A stretch of 64,000 nt of DNA from positions 124,001-188,000 of the forward strand of contig CASDTX010000025.1 of NCBI GenBank assembly GCA_949283695.1, in the 5' to 3' direction. The DNA comes from an uncultured Eubacteriales bacterium (lineage in GTDB: Bacteria > Bacillota > Clostridia > Lachnospirales > Lachnospiraceae). The position numbers and the translations under genes were made by a program. Shown here piece after piece: positions 8,290 to 16,417 of this stretch. How positions within the stretch are numbered: position 1 is the first letter of the stretch; the number at the start of each line of letters is the position of its first letter. Below the pieces are notes generated by a model that was not told the DNA's origin, ran no database searches, and saw only the letters and a list, made by a program, of their open reading frames with translations.

Positions 8290-9753
8290 GGAGAAAATCT
8301 GACGACTGTCTCCATATGCCGGATTGGAGCAGGTAATACTCCAGGACATATCCGAGAAATCTGCATAAAGAGAGGTGTGCCAGCCCTCTTTTTCCCAATC
8401 GATTTTTAGAATTCCCGCTGCATGGCTGCTGACAGAAACAGTGCCGTTGAAAGCGGGATATTTGTTTCTGAAACGCATGATGCTGTACAGTTTCTGGAGC
8501 ATGGGGGACTGGACTGCCTTTAGGATCTCTTCCTCGCTGTAATTGTGCCGGTTGATGCTGCGCCCCTCAGCGCCTTGCTTTAAGGCTTCAATATCGTTCT
8601 TGCCGGCAAGGAGGCCGACATAATAGACCTGAGGAATACCAGGGGCGAAAAGCTGGACGATTCTTGCCAGCTGATAGGCCTTGTCATTGCAGCCGAGAGC
8701 TGAATAGTAGGTTGAAGCCAGCTGATATTGTCTGGCTTTTTTCCCAGAGGTTTTCAGAATTCCGCCGGGGACGGTAAGATAGGGCTTTGCATCAGCGGTA
8801 AAGCGGTCGACTCTTTCCCGCACAAAATCAATCTCAGCGTCAGACAGCAGGCCGCTGACATCGATTACGCCGATTCCGTCATGGGTATCCAGTGTGGTGA
8901 ATTGTTTGCGCGGGCAGATCTTAAGCCAGTGAACGAGCCGGTCTGTCCGTCCGGAGAGAAGAGCATGGAGCAAAAGCATGGGAAGAGCGAAGTCATACAC
9001 CCAGTACCCGTGGGAAGCCATTTTCTGCTGGATCTGATAATCCGCATGGATTTCCGGAAGCATCTCGGTGCCGGTTGGGTGCAGCGGCTTTGTGCCGATT
9101 TCCAGGATATCCCAGATATCAGGTTCAACGAAAAAGCAGTTGGTCCCGGGCTTTTTCGAGGTGTATGCGAAGGCGTCAAATCGTATGAGGGCGGCGTGCT
9201 TTGCGAGCGTGCTCAGATTCCGTTCATAATAATTCTGCGTGGCAGGGGAATAAGGGTTGATATCAATCTGCTCGTTAAAAAAAGTATTCCACAGTTTCAC
9301 TTCTTTGCCGTCTTTTTGTCGGAACGTCAGATAGGGGGCATTGAGACGCCTTCGGTATAGCTTCTCCAGATCTTCTTTCGACGGTTCTCCTCCGGGCCAG
9401 AATTGTTCCCAGTCAATAAACATGCTGCAAAACGCAGATTCTTCTCCCTTTTCGATATAATCCTGAAATTCACGGGAGCGGACGGAGATATGGTTGAGCA
9501 TGAAATCAGACATCAGGTAATACTTTTCTCCAAGGCGGTCTATATCTTCCCATGATCCAAAAGCGGGATCCACCTGGTCATAGTTGATAACCGCAAAGCC
9601 GCGATCGCCGGAAGACGGATAAAAAGGGAGGACGTGGAGCCCGCCGAAGATGCCGTGAAAATAGGTATCCAGAATGGTATCCAGTTTCTGCAGACTGCCG
9701 CCCATACTGTCGGCATAAGTGATTAGCATGATCTTGTTTTCTATTCCTTTCAT
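8284..9753 (-). CDS. gtfA: Sucrose phosphorylase-type glycoside hydrolase (GH13_18)
   Basis: A 489-residue intracellular enzyme of the GH13_18 group, which phosphorolyses sucrose or a related alpha-glucoside to alpha-glucose 1-phosphate. The N-terminus (KIMLITYADSMGG) and length match sucrose phosphorylases. Catalytic residues fall at the positions expected from the bifidobacterial enzyme: nucleophile D193 in IRFDAFAY, acid/base E234 in LPEIHADY and stabiliser D292 in LDTHDGIGVID. Sucrose-6'-phosphate or glucosylglycerate phosphorylases share this fold, so the exact acceptor is uncertain. Ribosome binding site aaggagg. Promoter and operators lie at 9767-9849. Confidence 0.88.
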   Translation of the reverse strand: MKGIENKIMLITYADSMGGSLQKLDTILDTYFHGIFGGLHVLPFYPSSGDRGFAVINYDQVDPAFGSWEDIDRLGEKYYLMSDFMLNHISVRSREFQDYIEKGEESAFCSMFIDWEQFWPGGEPSKEDLEKLYRRRLNAPYLTFRQKDGKEVKLWNTFFNEQIDINPYSPATQNYYERNLSTLAKHAALIRFDAFAYTSKKPGTNCFFVEPDIWDILEIGTKPLHPTGTEMLPEIHADYQIQQKMASHGYWVYDFALPMLLLHALLSGRTDRLVHWLKICPRKQFTTLDTHDGIGVIDVSGLLSDAEIDFVRERVDRFTADAKPYLTVPGGILKTSGKKARQYQLASTYYSALGCNDKAYQLARIVQLFAPGIPQVYYVGLLAGKNDIEALKQGAEGRSINRHNYSEEEILKAVQSPMLQKLYSIMRFRNKYPAFNGTVSVSSHAAGILKIDWEKEGWHTSLYADFSDMSWSITCSNPAYGDSRQIFSS

Positions 9754-9766
9754 AAGTCCCTCCTTT

Positions 9767-9780
9767 AATGTAAACGTTTA
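9767..9780. promoter_or_regulatory. LacI-type operator O1
   Basis: aatgtaaacgttta contains the perfect palindrome TAAACGTTTA (9771-9780). It lies 5 bases downstream of the minus-strand -10 of the phosphorylase promoter, where bound repressor would block initiation. It shares 13 identical bases with O2, 69 bp away. Confidence 0.75.
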
Positions 9781-9785
9781 ATATA

Positions 9786-9813
9786 ATTATATGAAATATA
9801 TTCAATAAGTCAA
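9786..9813 (-). promoter_or_regulatory. Promoter of the sucrose phosphorylase gene
   Basis: On the minus strand, TTGACT (9813-9808) and TATAAT (9791-9786) are separated by 16 bases in very AT-rich DNA. Operators O1 and O2 flank it. Confidence 0.7.
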
Positions 9814-9835
9814 CGATAAATAAAATAAATATGTT

Positions 9836-9849
9836 AATGTAAACGTTTG
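9836..9849. promoter_or_regulatory. LacI-type operator O2
   Basis: aatgtaaacgtttg is the second copy of the operator. It overlaps the first bases of the -35 box of the divergent esterase promoter and lies upstream of the phosphorylase promoter. One repressor could therefore silence both genes, possibly through a loop with O1. Confidence 0.72.
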
Positions 9850-9875
9850 ACATAAATTCGGCCAGGTGTTATGCT
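9847..9875 (+). promoter_or_regulatory. Promoter of the second esterase gene
   Basis: TTGACA at 9847-9852, a 17-base spacer, then TATGCT at 9870-9875. The -35 overlaps operator O2. Confidence 0.65.
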
Positions 9876-9925
9876 GATTTGTGAGAAACAGAACGGATGA
9901 ATCTGCAGTTTGTAAAGGAGGACGT

Positions 9926-11461
9926 ATGGACAGAGAGAAGAATGGATGCAATTCAGCAATCATGCTGCGGGCCGGAACGCCGGATGACGACAACCGGGAT
10001 TATCTTCCGGAGGAACTGATTGGGACGGATATTGTCGTAAACGAAAGCGGAAACAATTCGCAGCCGTATCCGCATAATTTGAAGGAATACCGGGCGCCGC
10101 TGGCAGAAGGATGTGAAAACGTATGGTACGAGTATGTTCCGGATTCTTATGATCCGTCCCGGAAGTGCCCACTTGTGATTTCACTTCACGGGGGGATTAT
10201 GACAGGATGGGGACAGGCGGTATATACCTCCTGGACCTTGCTGGCAGAGAGAGACGGATTCATTGCCGTGTTTCCGAATGCAAGTGTCAATCGAGGATGG
10301 CAGATGCCGCGTGGGAAATATGAGTGGGATCCATCCAGGCCGGGAGGACAAGAACTGGCACCTGTTCCGGAATGGGTTGTGGTGCCGGAAGATCCTATCG
10401 ACGGGAACCAGGATGTTCAGATGCTTCTGAATCTGATCGAACTTATGAAGAAAAAATATCACATCGATGAAGGCAGGATATTTATGCAGGGAATGTCCAT
10501 GGGGGATGCTATGACCTCCTTTTTCGCCAGGAACTTCGGCCACATACTTGCAGGAGCCGCGGGGTCCGGGACGGCAGCGTATCTCTCGCTTCTGTACGAC
10601 GAGCACGGACAGATCATAAAAAGCGGAGCGCCTCTCGCGGTTTGGCAGTCAAGACCGGAGAGAAACAGGCCGCCGGAACTGATGGAGAGAGAGCTGCGGG
10701 TGAATCAATATAACCGCCTGTACTGGATGAAAATCAATGAATGTGGTCCCATCCCGGAAATCAGCATTCGAGGAGAAAATAATATTGCTGTTTACCGGGG
10801 AAAGAAGGCAGATCTGGTATACCGGGATATTAAGAACCGAGATCACGGGCAGACATTCGATGACGCGGCGCTGATCTGGGATTATCTTTTCTCGGGGATC
10901 CGCAGAAATGAGGACGGCACGATTACCCATATCCGTCCGGCAAAAGAGTGGAAGAAAGATACATTCGCGCTGGCTTTGACAGAAGGCGGAGAGAAGGCCT
11001 GGACAGCGGAGGGGGTAGAACCGGTTGGAAGTCCTGTTATGAAGTGGACGAAGATCAAATACCACGGCCTCAACGGAGCGGCAAAAGTAAGAGGGGAGTT
11101 CTTATGTGTACCGCTGTCATTTCTGGCACGCTTTTTCGGAATGGATTATATCGCAGAAGACGGAGGACTGCGTGTGACTCTTGTATCGAGAGAAGGAGAA
11201 AAGATCCAATTCGCAAGAGGATGTATCGGATGCGCAGCGGAAGGAACCGTGAGAAGTATGTACTGTGAGGCGGTATACCGGAATGGAGAACTGTATGTAT
11301 CCGTGGAATGGTTCTGCAGGGAGCTGTTTGATCTGCATGTATCAGTCTGCGGTTCTGTCGTATATGTGACGGATCATAACAGCGAGCTCTCTGTGTTTAT
11401 GGCGGATCTGATACGAGATATTCTCTTGGACAGGGCAGTCCCGGATGATCAGAACCTCTGA
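9926..11461 (+). CDS. PHB-depolymerase-like esterase with C-terminal stalk-like domain
   Basis: The ATG at 9926 is preferred over 9881 because aaaggagg lies 4 bases upstream, giving 511 residues. The N-terminal part is an alpha/beta hydrolase with LVISLHGGI, nucleophile S191 in GMSMGDA, and a likely catalytic His in NRDHGQTF. The last ~130 residues (CVPLSFLARFFGMDYI, LYVSVEWFCRELF) resemble the copper-amine-oxidase N-terminal/stalk domain common on Firmicute surface proteins. No signal peptide is visible, which is odd for such a domain. It is followed by a terminator hairpin and then the permeases. It probably acts on acylated sugars handled by this locus. Confidence 0.8.
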   Translation: MDREKNGCNSAIMLRAGTPDDDNRDYLPEELIGTDIVVNESGNNSQPYPHNLKEYRAPLAEGCENVWYEYVPDSYDPSRKCPLVISLHGGIMTGWGQAVYTSWTLLAERDGFIAVFPNASVNRGWQMPRGKYEWDPSRPGGQELAPVPEWVVVPEDPIDGNQDVQMLLNLIELMKKKYHIDEGRIFMQGMSMGDAMTSFFARNFGHILAGAAGSGTAAYLSLLYDEHGQIIKSGAPLAVWQSRPERNRPPELMERELRVNQYNRLYWMKINECGPIPEISIRGENNIAVYRGKKADLVYRDIKNRDHGQTFDDAALIWDYLFSGIRRNEDGTITHIRPAKEWKKDTFALALTEGGEKAWTAEGVEPVGSPVMKWTKIKYHGLNGAAKVRGEFLCVPLSFLARFFGMDYIAEDGGLRVTLVSREGEKIQFARGCIGCAAEGTVRSMYCEAVYRNGELYVSVEWFCRELFDLHVSVCGSVVYVTDHNSELSVFMADLIRDILLDRAVPDDQNL

Positions 11462-11523
11462 TCAACGCTATTATATTAGAAAAGCGATAGAAAACAACAG
11501 AAAACAGATAGAAACGATTTCGT

Positions 11524-11572
11524 TCCCGGCAGTATCATAAAGCTGAAGATACCGCCGGGAATTATTTTATTA
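11524..11572 (+). terminator. Rho-independent terminator after the second esterase
   Basis: The stem tcccggc-agtatc pairs with gatac-cgccggga, followed by attattttatt. It separates the esterase from the permease genes, so read-through is probably partial or the permeases have their own promoter. Confidence 0.65.
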
Positions 11573-11601
11573 AGACAGAACAAAAAAAGGGGGACTGACC
11601 G

Positions 11602-12525
11602 ATGAATCAAAAAAAGAGGAAGAGAAACATAAGGAAATACATTCCATTCTACTTGATGCTTCTGCCAGGGCTGATCTACTTGATGATAAACAATTACATG
11701 CCGATGGCCGGGCTGATTCTTGCGTTTAAAGAAGTGGATTATTCGGCAGGCATTTTTCAGAGTCCCTGGGTGGGCTTCTCCAATTTTACATATTTGTTCA
11801 GTTCCAATGATGCGGCAATATTCTTCAGAAATACAATTCTGTATAACCTGGCATTTATCTTTCTGGGGAATTTATTAGGAATCTTAGTGGCAATTGCACT
11901 GGACAGTCTGAAAAACAGCATTTTTAAAAAATTCAGTCAGACTGTGATACTGGTCCCGTTCCTTCTGTCAACCGTGATCGTCAGCTATGTTGTCTACGCG
12001 TTCCTGAGCGGAAATAATGGATTTGTAAATAATACGATACTGCCTCTGATGCACATGGATCCGATCAGCTGGTACAGCGAAGCCGGATATTGGCCGTTTA
12101 TCCTGATCCTGGTCTATCTCTGGATGCATTTTGGATACAGCTCCATCCTCTACTATTCGACCTTGATCGGAATCGATAAAACATACTATGAAGCAGCGGT
12201 GGCGGACGGAGCCGGAATCTGGGCGCAGATAAGATACATTACGCTTCCCATGCTGAAGCCTACGATTATTACACTGGTGCTCCTGGCGGTCGGACGGATC
12301 TGTACATCGGATTTTGGTCTTTTCTACCAGATCCCTATGAACAGCGGGCTTCTGTACAGTACGACGCAGACGATCGACACCTACGTCTACCGGGGACTGC
12401 TGGAATTAAATGATATCGGCCGTTCAACAGCGGCAAGTTTTCTGCAGTCAGTACTTGGATTTATCTGTGTGATGATCTCGAACAAAGTTGTTTCTAAGAT
12501 TGACAAGAACAGTGCGCTGTTCTGA
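11602..12525 (+). CDS. CUT1-type sugar ABC transporter permease (LplB-like)
   Basis: A 307-residue inner-membrane permease with six predicted transmembrane helices. The EAA loop that docks the ATPase reads EAAVADGAGIWAQIRYITLP. The N-terminus (YLMLLPGLIYLMI, MAGLILAFKEV) is typical of the LplB/YtcP group, which imports oligosaccharides together with a lipoprotein binding protein. The ribosome binding site is a G-rich aggggg. Its partner permease follows after 23 bp. No binding protein or ATPase gene lies next to it; the ATPase (MsmX-like) is commonly shared in this family. Confidence 0.93.
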   Translation: MNQKKRKRNIRKYIPFYLMLLPGLIYLMINNYMPMAGLILAFKEVDYSAGIFQSPWVGFSNFTYLFSSNDAAIFFRNTILYNLAFIFLGNLLGILVAIALDSLKNSIFKKFSQTVILVPFLLSTVIVSYVVYAFLSGNNGFVNNTILPLMHMDPISWYSEAGYWPFILILVYLWMHFGYSSILYYSTLIGIDKTYYEAAVADGAGIWAQIRYITLPMLKPTIITLVLLAVGRICTSDFGLFYQIPMNSGLLYSTTQTIDTYVYRGLLELNDIGRSTAASFLQSVLGFICVMISNKVVSKIDKNSALF

Positions 12526-12548
12526 AAGCGAAAGGAGAGAGTGGAACG

Positions 12549-13436
12549 ATGATCTATAAGAGCAGAGTATTTCGGATCAGCATGGCTGTTTTTGTTAGTT
12601 TACTGGTTCTTACCTGTGTATTTCCGTTTATACTTTTATTGTCAAGTTCGTTTACCGCCGAGGCATCCCTGGTCAAAGAGGGCTACTCGTTTTTCCCGAA
12701 AGAGGTGAGCATGTCAGCATACTCTTATCTGTGGAGTATTAAGGGATCGATCATAAAAGCTTATTTGATGAGTCTGATCATTACCGGTGTCGGAACAAGC
12801 ATCAACGTGATCATTACAATGCTGTTCGCTTATGCTCTGTCACACAAGGAGCTTCCGGGAAACCGGGTGATCGCGTTCTTCCTGTTCTTCTCCATGCTGT
12901 TTAATGGGGGTTTTGTATCGACGTATCTGATTTATACGCAGATTCTCAATGTCAGAGACAGTCTGGCAGGCATGATTGTACCTTATCTGCTGATGAACGC
13001 ATTTCATGTAATCATCATGCGTACGTATTTTACGAATACAATTCCCAAAGAAGTGAAAGAGTCAGCGAAGATAGACGGGGCCGGCGAGTTCCAGATCCTC
13101 GTAAAGATTATTATCCCCATGTCGCGGCCGATCATAGCCACCATCGCACTTCTGGAGGCGATCGCCTATTGGAATAACTGGACGAACGGAGTTTATTTCC
13201 TGACGACCAGAACAGATCTCTACGGGATCCAGAATTATCTGAATATGGTGCTGAGCAATATCTCTTACCTTCAGTCACAGCAGACAAACGCATTCTCAGG
13301 ATTTGAGACAGAGATTCCGAATATTAGTATCCGAATGGCGCTGGCCATTATTGCAGTCATCCCAATCTTGTGTGCGTATCCGTTCTTCCAGAAATATTTC
13401 GTAAAAGGGATCACAATAGGGTCTGTAAAAGGATAG
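12549..13436 (+). CDS. CUT1-type sugar ABC transporter permease (LplC/YtcP-like)
   Basis: A 295-residue second permease subunit. Its EAA loop reads ESAKIDGAGEFQILVKIIIP, and the C-terminus (PFFQKYFVKGITIGSVKG) is diagnostic of the YtcP/LplC family. Ribosome binding site aaaggaga. It ends 14 bp before the convergent racemase gene, so the usual third gene, a lipoprotein sugar-binding protein, is absent here. The upstream YesMN/LacI genes are the sort of regulators that control such transporters. Confidence 0.93.
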   Translation: MIYKSRVFRISMAVFVSLLVLTCVFPFILLLSSSFTAEASLVKEGYSFFPKEVSMSAYSYLWSIKGSIIKAYLMSLIITGVGTSINVIITMLFAYALSHKELPGNRVIAFFLFFSMLFNGGFVSTYLIYTQILNVRDSLAGMIVPYLLMNAFHVIIMRTYFTNTIPKEVKESAKIDGAGEFQILVKIIIPMSRPIIATIALLEAIAYWNNWTNGVYFLTTRTDLYGIQNYLNMVLSNISYLQSQQTNAFSGFETEIPNISIRMALAIIAVIPILCAYPFFQKYFVKGITIGSVKG

Positions 13437-13450
13437 GGCAGGACGGTCTC

Positions 13451-14572
13451 TTAATCGGTACAGATTCGTTTCAGGCGGCTCCCCAGACGGCTCAAAACTT
13501 CATTGGATATGGTATTTGCTCTGTCTGCAAATGCAGCGGCAGTGATCTCTCTCCTGCCGCTGCAGCCGATGAACACAGCCTCATCTCCGGAAGATACGGT
13601 GGGAATATTCGAGATATCTAACATTAGTTGATCCATGCAGATGCGGCCGATTATCGGAGCTTCATGACCGTTTACCAGGGCATAGCCCCGGTTGGACAAT
13701 TCTCGGGGGATCCCGTCTGCGTAGCCGATAGAAACGGCAGCGGTCTTCCTTTCTTCTGCGGCAGTATAGGTGAGACCGTAGCCGGCAGACTCTCCCGGGT
13801 ACAGAGTCTTGATACTTGTGATGAGGGATTTCAATGAAAGGACAGGCCGCAAATCCACATTGGCGGCCACTTTGTCGCCCTCGCTGCTCAAAACGCCGTA
13901 GAGAGCGATTCCCGGACGGACATAGTCATAGCGTAAAAACGGATAATTCAGTATCCCATAGCTGCCCTGGATATGGGTTTTAAATCCGCCGAGTCCTCTT
14001 TGGTGAAGAGCCTTCACAAGCTGGTTGAATTGTTTGATCTGTTCCAGCGTGAATGTCTTTTTTGCCTTTGAGCGGCCGTCAGAGACGCATAAGTGAGAAA
14101 ATACGCCTGTAATTTTTAAGTTTGTTAATCTCCATATATCACAGATTGCTTCGATATTGTCGCTTCGCTCCCCTAAACGGTGCATACCGGTGTCAATCCC
14201 TATATGGACATTGATAGGCTGCCCATAATCATTGAGCAGCCTGGCATAGGAAATATCCAGCGCTGTCTGGGTAAGTGAATAGGAAACCAGGTCCGGGAAC
14301 TGATAAGGGGAGGTATAGCCCAAGATCAAAATTTGCCCGGTTATCCCGGCTTCTCGAAGTTCGATGGCCTCGTCAGCACAGGCAACGCAGAAATCGTTTA
14401 TGCCTGCTTCCTGTAATGCCCTGGCGATCAAAACGGCGCCATGGCCGTAGGCATTTGCCTTGACGGCGGGCATAACTGCGCAGTTTGCAGGGATCAGGTT
14501 GCGGATTTGTTTTACATTATGAAGCAAGTGATCAAGATTCAGTTCAATCCATGCACGTCCTCTTTGGTTCAT
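13451..14572 (-). CDS. alr: Alanine/serine racemase, PLP-dependent (VanT-like active site)
   Basis: A 373-residue fold-type III racemase. The PLP lysine is K38 in AVKANAYGHG, the second catalytic base Y265 is in SAGYGLTY, and ICMDQ is present. Near the C-terminus the sequence reads TISNEVLSRLGSRL. Alanine racemases usually have Tyr where N357 stands (TINYEV, Y354 of the Geobacillus enzyme), whereas VanT serine racemases have Asn there. The enzyme may therefore make D-Ser rather than, or as well as, D-Ala. Unlike VanT it has no membrane domain. Its ATG overlaps the ligase stop by 4 bp, so the two are translationally coupled. Confidence 0.9.
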   Translation of the reverse strand: MNQRGRAWIELNLDHLLHNVKQIRNLIPANCAVMPAVKANAYGHGAVLIARALQEAGINDFCVACADEAIELREAGITGQILILGYTSPYQFPDLVSYSLTQTALDISYARLLNDYGQPINVHIGIDTGMHRLGERSDNIEAICDIWRLTNLKITGVFSHLCVSDGRSKAKKTFTLEQIKQFNQLVKALHQRGLGGFKTHIQGSYGILNYPFLRYDYVRPGIALYGVLSSEGDKVAANVDLRPVLSLKSLITSIKTLYPGESAGYGLTYTAAEERKTAAVSIGYADGIPRELSNRGYALVNGHEAPIIGRICMDQLMLDISNIPTVSSGDEAVFIGCSGRREITAAAFADRANTISNEVLSRLGSRLKRICTD

Positions 14573-15648
14573 TTTATTCTCTCCTTGTCTGCTGACGCCA
14601 GCCCCAGTTCCAGCAGGTGGTGAATCACTTCTTCGAAGGAAAAGCCGGCCGCCTTCAGCATATTTGGATAGCGGCTGTGCGAAGTAAATCCGGGAATCGT
14701 GTTTACCTCGTTAAAATAGATCTCCCCATCTGGAGTCAGAAACAGATCAACTCTTGCAAAATAGGAGCATTGCAGTATGTTATAAATGGCAAGAGCTGTT
14801 TTTTTGATTTCGTCTGCCTTTTCCGGAGAAATGCGTGCCGGGACATGGATGTTCGATGTTTTTAAAGTGTATTTCTCTGTATAATCGAAAAATCCATCGG
14901 ACAGCTCAATCTCGTCTACTTCGCCGATGATTAAATCCTGTGTCCCAAGCACCGCGCACCCTACTTCAAATCCTTCGATCATTTCTTCAAGGATCACAGT
15001 GCTGTCATGCGAAAAAGCAAGATTGACTGCAGGAATCAGCTCTTTCTCCTGGAACACTTTTGTGATTCCAAAAGAAGAACCCGAGCGGACCGGCTTCACA
15101 AAGAGCGGAAATCCGATTTCCCGTGCGTCCTGTTTCACTTCTTGTTCCAAGGAATCTCTTGTAAGGGTTATGGATTTGGCAGCTTTTATTCCGTGCATTT
15201 CGACAATGCGGTGGGAGAGTACCTTGTCCATGCATAAAGCAGAAGAGAGTAAGCTGCATCCGATTACGGGAACGCCCATTAACTCCAAAACACCCTGAAC
15301 AGTTCCGTCTTCTCCGTTTTTCCCGTGCAGGACCGGCAGCGCGGCGTCAATAGAAATTGTCCGGAGACTGCCGTGATCCAGGTAACAGATCCCATGAACC
15401 GTCCTGTCAAACAGGGGGAAAACGGGCGTCAAAGTCCCCTTCTCCATCCAGCAGTTTTCTCCGATCCATTCGGTTTCTCCGCGGTACCAGAACCATTTGC
15501 CGCAGTCGCGGTCAATTCCGATCAAAATCAGGTTGTATCTGTCAGGATCAATACCCTGAATCACAGAACATGCAGACTGCAGAGAGACTTCATATTCCGT
15601 TGAGCAGCCGCCGAAGAATATGCTGATAACCCTTTTCGAATCTTTCAT
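14569..15648 (-). CDS. ddl: D-alanine--D-X ligase, VanG/VanC-like (possible D-Ala-D-Ser ligase)
   Basis: A 359-residue ATP-grasp ligase that makes the terminal dipeptide of peptidoglycan precursors in the cytoplasm. ATP-grasp signatures include PLFVKPVRSGSSFG and FNEVNTIPGF. The omega-loop is DYTEKYTL (E258-K259-Y260), the Tyr expected in D-Ala-adding enzymes and not the Lac type. The C-terminal motif is FTSHSRYP: the Arg at 326 is typical of VanC/E/G D-Ala-D-Ser ligases where D-Ala-D-Ala ligases have SMYP. Together with the Asn-type racemase, D-Ser is a credible second substrate. No vanXY or vanR/S gene is nearby. Ribosome binding site taggaggg. Confidence 0.88.
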   Translation of the reverse strand: MKDSKRVISIFFGGCSTEYEVSLQSACSVIQGIDPDRYNLILIGIDRDCGKWFWYRGETEWIGENCWMEKGTLTPVFPLFDRTVHGICYLDHGSLRTISIDAALPVLHGKNGEDGTVQGVLELMGVPVIGCSLLSSALCMDKVLSHRIVEMHGIKAAKSITLTRDSLEQEVKQDAREIGFPLFVKPVRSGSSFGITKVFQEKELIPAVNLAFSHDSTVILEEMIEGFEVGCAVLGTQDLIIGEVDEIELSDGFFDYTEKYTLKTSNIHVPARISPEKADEIKKTALAIYNILQCSYFARVDLFLTPDGEIYFNEVNTIPGFTSHSRYPNMLKAAGFSFEEVIHHLLELGLASADKERIK

Positions 15649-15666
15649 CTTTTGAACCCTCCTACT

Positions 15667-15710
15667 AATAAAAACAGCTTGCTTTCGGTTATTTTACCGA
15701 ATACCAGCTG
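15667..15710 (-). terminator. Possible attenuator hairpin in the ligase-racemase leader
   Basis: Reading the minus strand, cagct ... ttcggt-aaaata-accgaa ... agctg forms a two-part stem followed at once by tttttatt. It stands between any upstream promoter and the ligase ribosome binding site, so it would act as a 5' attenuator and not as the terminator of another gene. Confidence 0.5.
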
Positions 15711-15854
15711 AAAGTGCTTTAAGATTCCCTTGTTTAATTCTTAGGAAAATCTTAGTGCGGTTCTACGAATGGCGCTGGCTGAGCGGTTACATTCCCCTCC
15801 GTTTTTTGCAGGAATTTTTGCAAATATTTTTTTGGAATTTTTTTAAAAAAGTTG

Positions 15855-15882
15855 TTGACTTTTTCCGACAGTCTGATATAAT
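15855..15882 (+). promoter_or_regulatory. Promoter of the tRNA pair
   Basis: TTGACT (15855-15860), a 16-base spacer and TATAAT (15877-15882), preceded by a long A/T-tract region that could serve as an UP element. The first tRNA starts 37 bases downstream of the -10. Confidence 0.75.
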
Positions 15883-15918
15883 AACCATGTTGCTTGCGGG
15901 AAGCAAGACAACAGATGA

Positions 15919-15990
15919 TGCGGAATGGTGTAATTGGCAGCACAGCAGACTCTGACTCTGTTAGTAGGGGTTCAAGTCCCTTTTCCGTAG
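15919..15990 (+). tRNA. tRNA-Gln (anticodon CUG)
   Basis: Acceptor stem tgcggaa/ttccgta with discriminator G, anticodon loop ctCTGac between gcaga and tctgt, and T-arm agggg-ttcaagt-ccctt. CCA is not encoded. Gln-CUG is normally a secondary isoacceptor. Confidence 0.9.
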
Positions 15991-16025
15991 CTGGGAATTT
16001 GCGAAGAGCATTTTCCCTTTTTTAT

Positions 16026-16099
<74 letters not shown>

Positions 16100-16114
16100 T
16101 TTTTTTATTGCGAT

Positions 16115-16154
16115 GCCGCAAAGTCTGAAAACACGGGCTTTGCGGTCTTTTTTA
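16115..16154 (+). terminator. Terminator of the tRNA transcript
   Basis: The stem ccgcaaag/ctttgcgg (16116-16123 with 16138-16145) is followed by tctttttta. It ends the tRNA transcript and abuts the integrase fragment. Confidence 0.8.
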
Positions 16155-16385
16155 TTTCTTCTGGACGGAGCATAAAAGGTATCTATTCGGCTGTGAAAAA
16201 TGCAGCGTTTTGTCCTTATCCTGTTGCCGTACTTTGTTATAGATCCGCACAGTTGTCTCCAGATCTTCCTGTCCTACCCACTTTTGAACCTCTTTCAGAG
16301 AATATCCCTTTAACGCAAGAGTGGAAATACAGCTTTTACGCAGGTCGTGAAAGTAACGACAAAGGGGCTTCAATTTGTCCTTCAT
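16152..16385 (-). pseudogene. Tyrosine recombinase (integrase) C-terminal fragment
   Basis: About 65 residues match the end of a phage/ICE integrase: the HxxR box (YFHDLRKSCISTLAL), the helix VQKWVGQEDLETT and the catalytic Tyr in VRIYNKV. The other ~300 residues are missing. The open frame starts with MKDKLKPL, and these residues are encoded by the hairpin repeat at 16358-16417, not by the integrase. The fragment is therefore cut precisely at a repeat copy. Its position beside tRNA-Pro fits an old integration event. It is not expected to be active. Confidence 0.8.
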
Positions 16386-16417
16386 CGACCGTATTGCTCC
16401 TTGTCCACCGACGCTAA
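16358..16417 (-). repeat. Dispersed hairpin repeat, long-loop copy (copy 2, one arm truncated)
   Basis: The right arm 16396-16417 (gctccttgtccaccgacgct plus aa) and the 27-nt loop (16369-16395) match the copies at 62275 and 23705 almost base for base; the loop differs from the 62275 copy at one position. The left arm is shortened to gacaaaggggc (16358-16368), after which integrase sequence begins. The copy therefore forms the junction between the integrase fragment and the RecT-like fragment. Confidence 0.8.
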
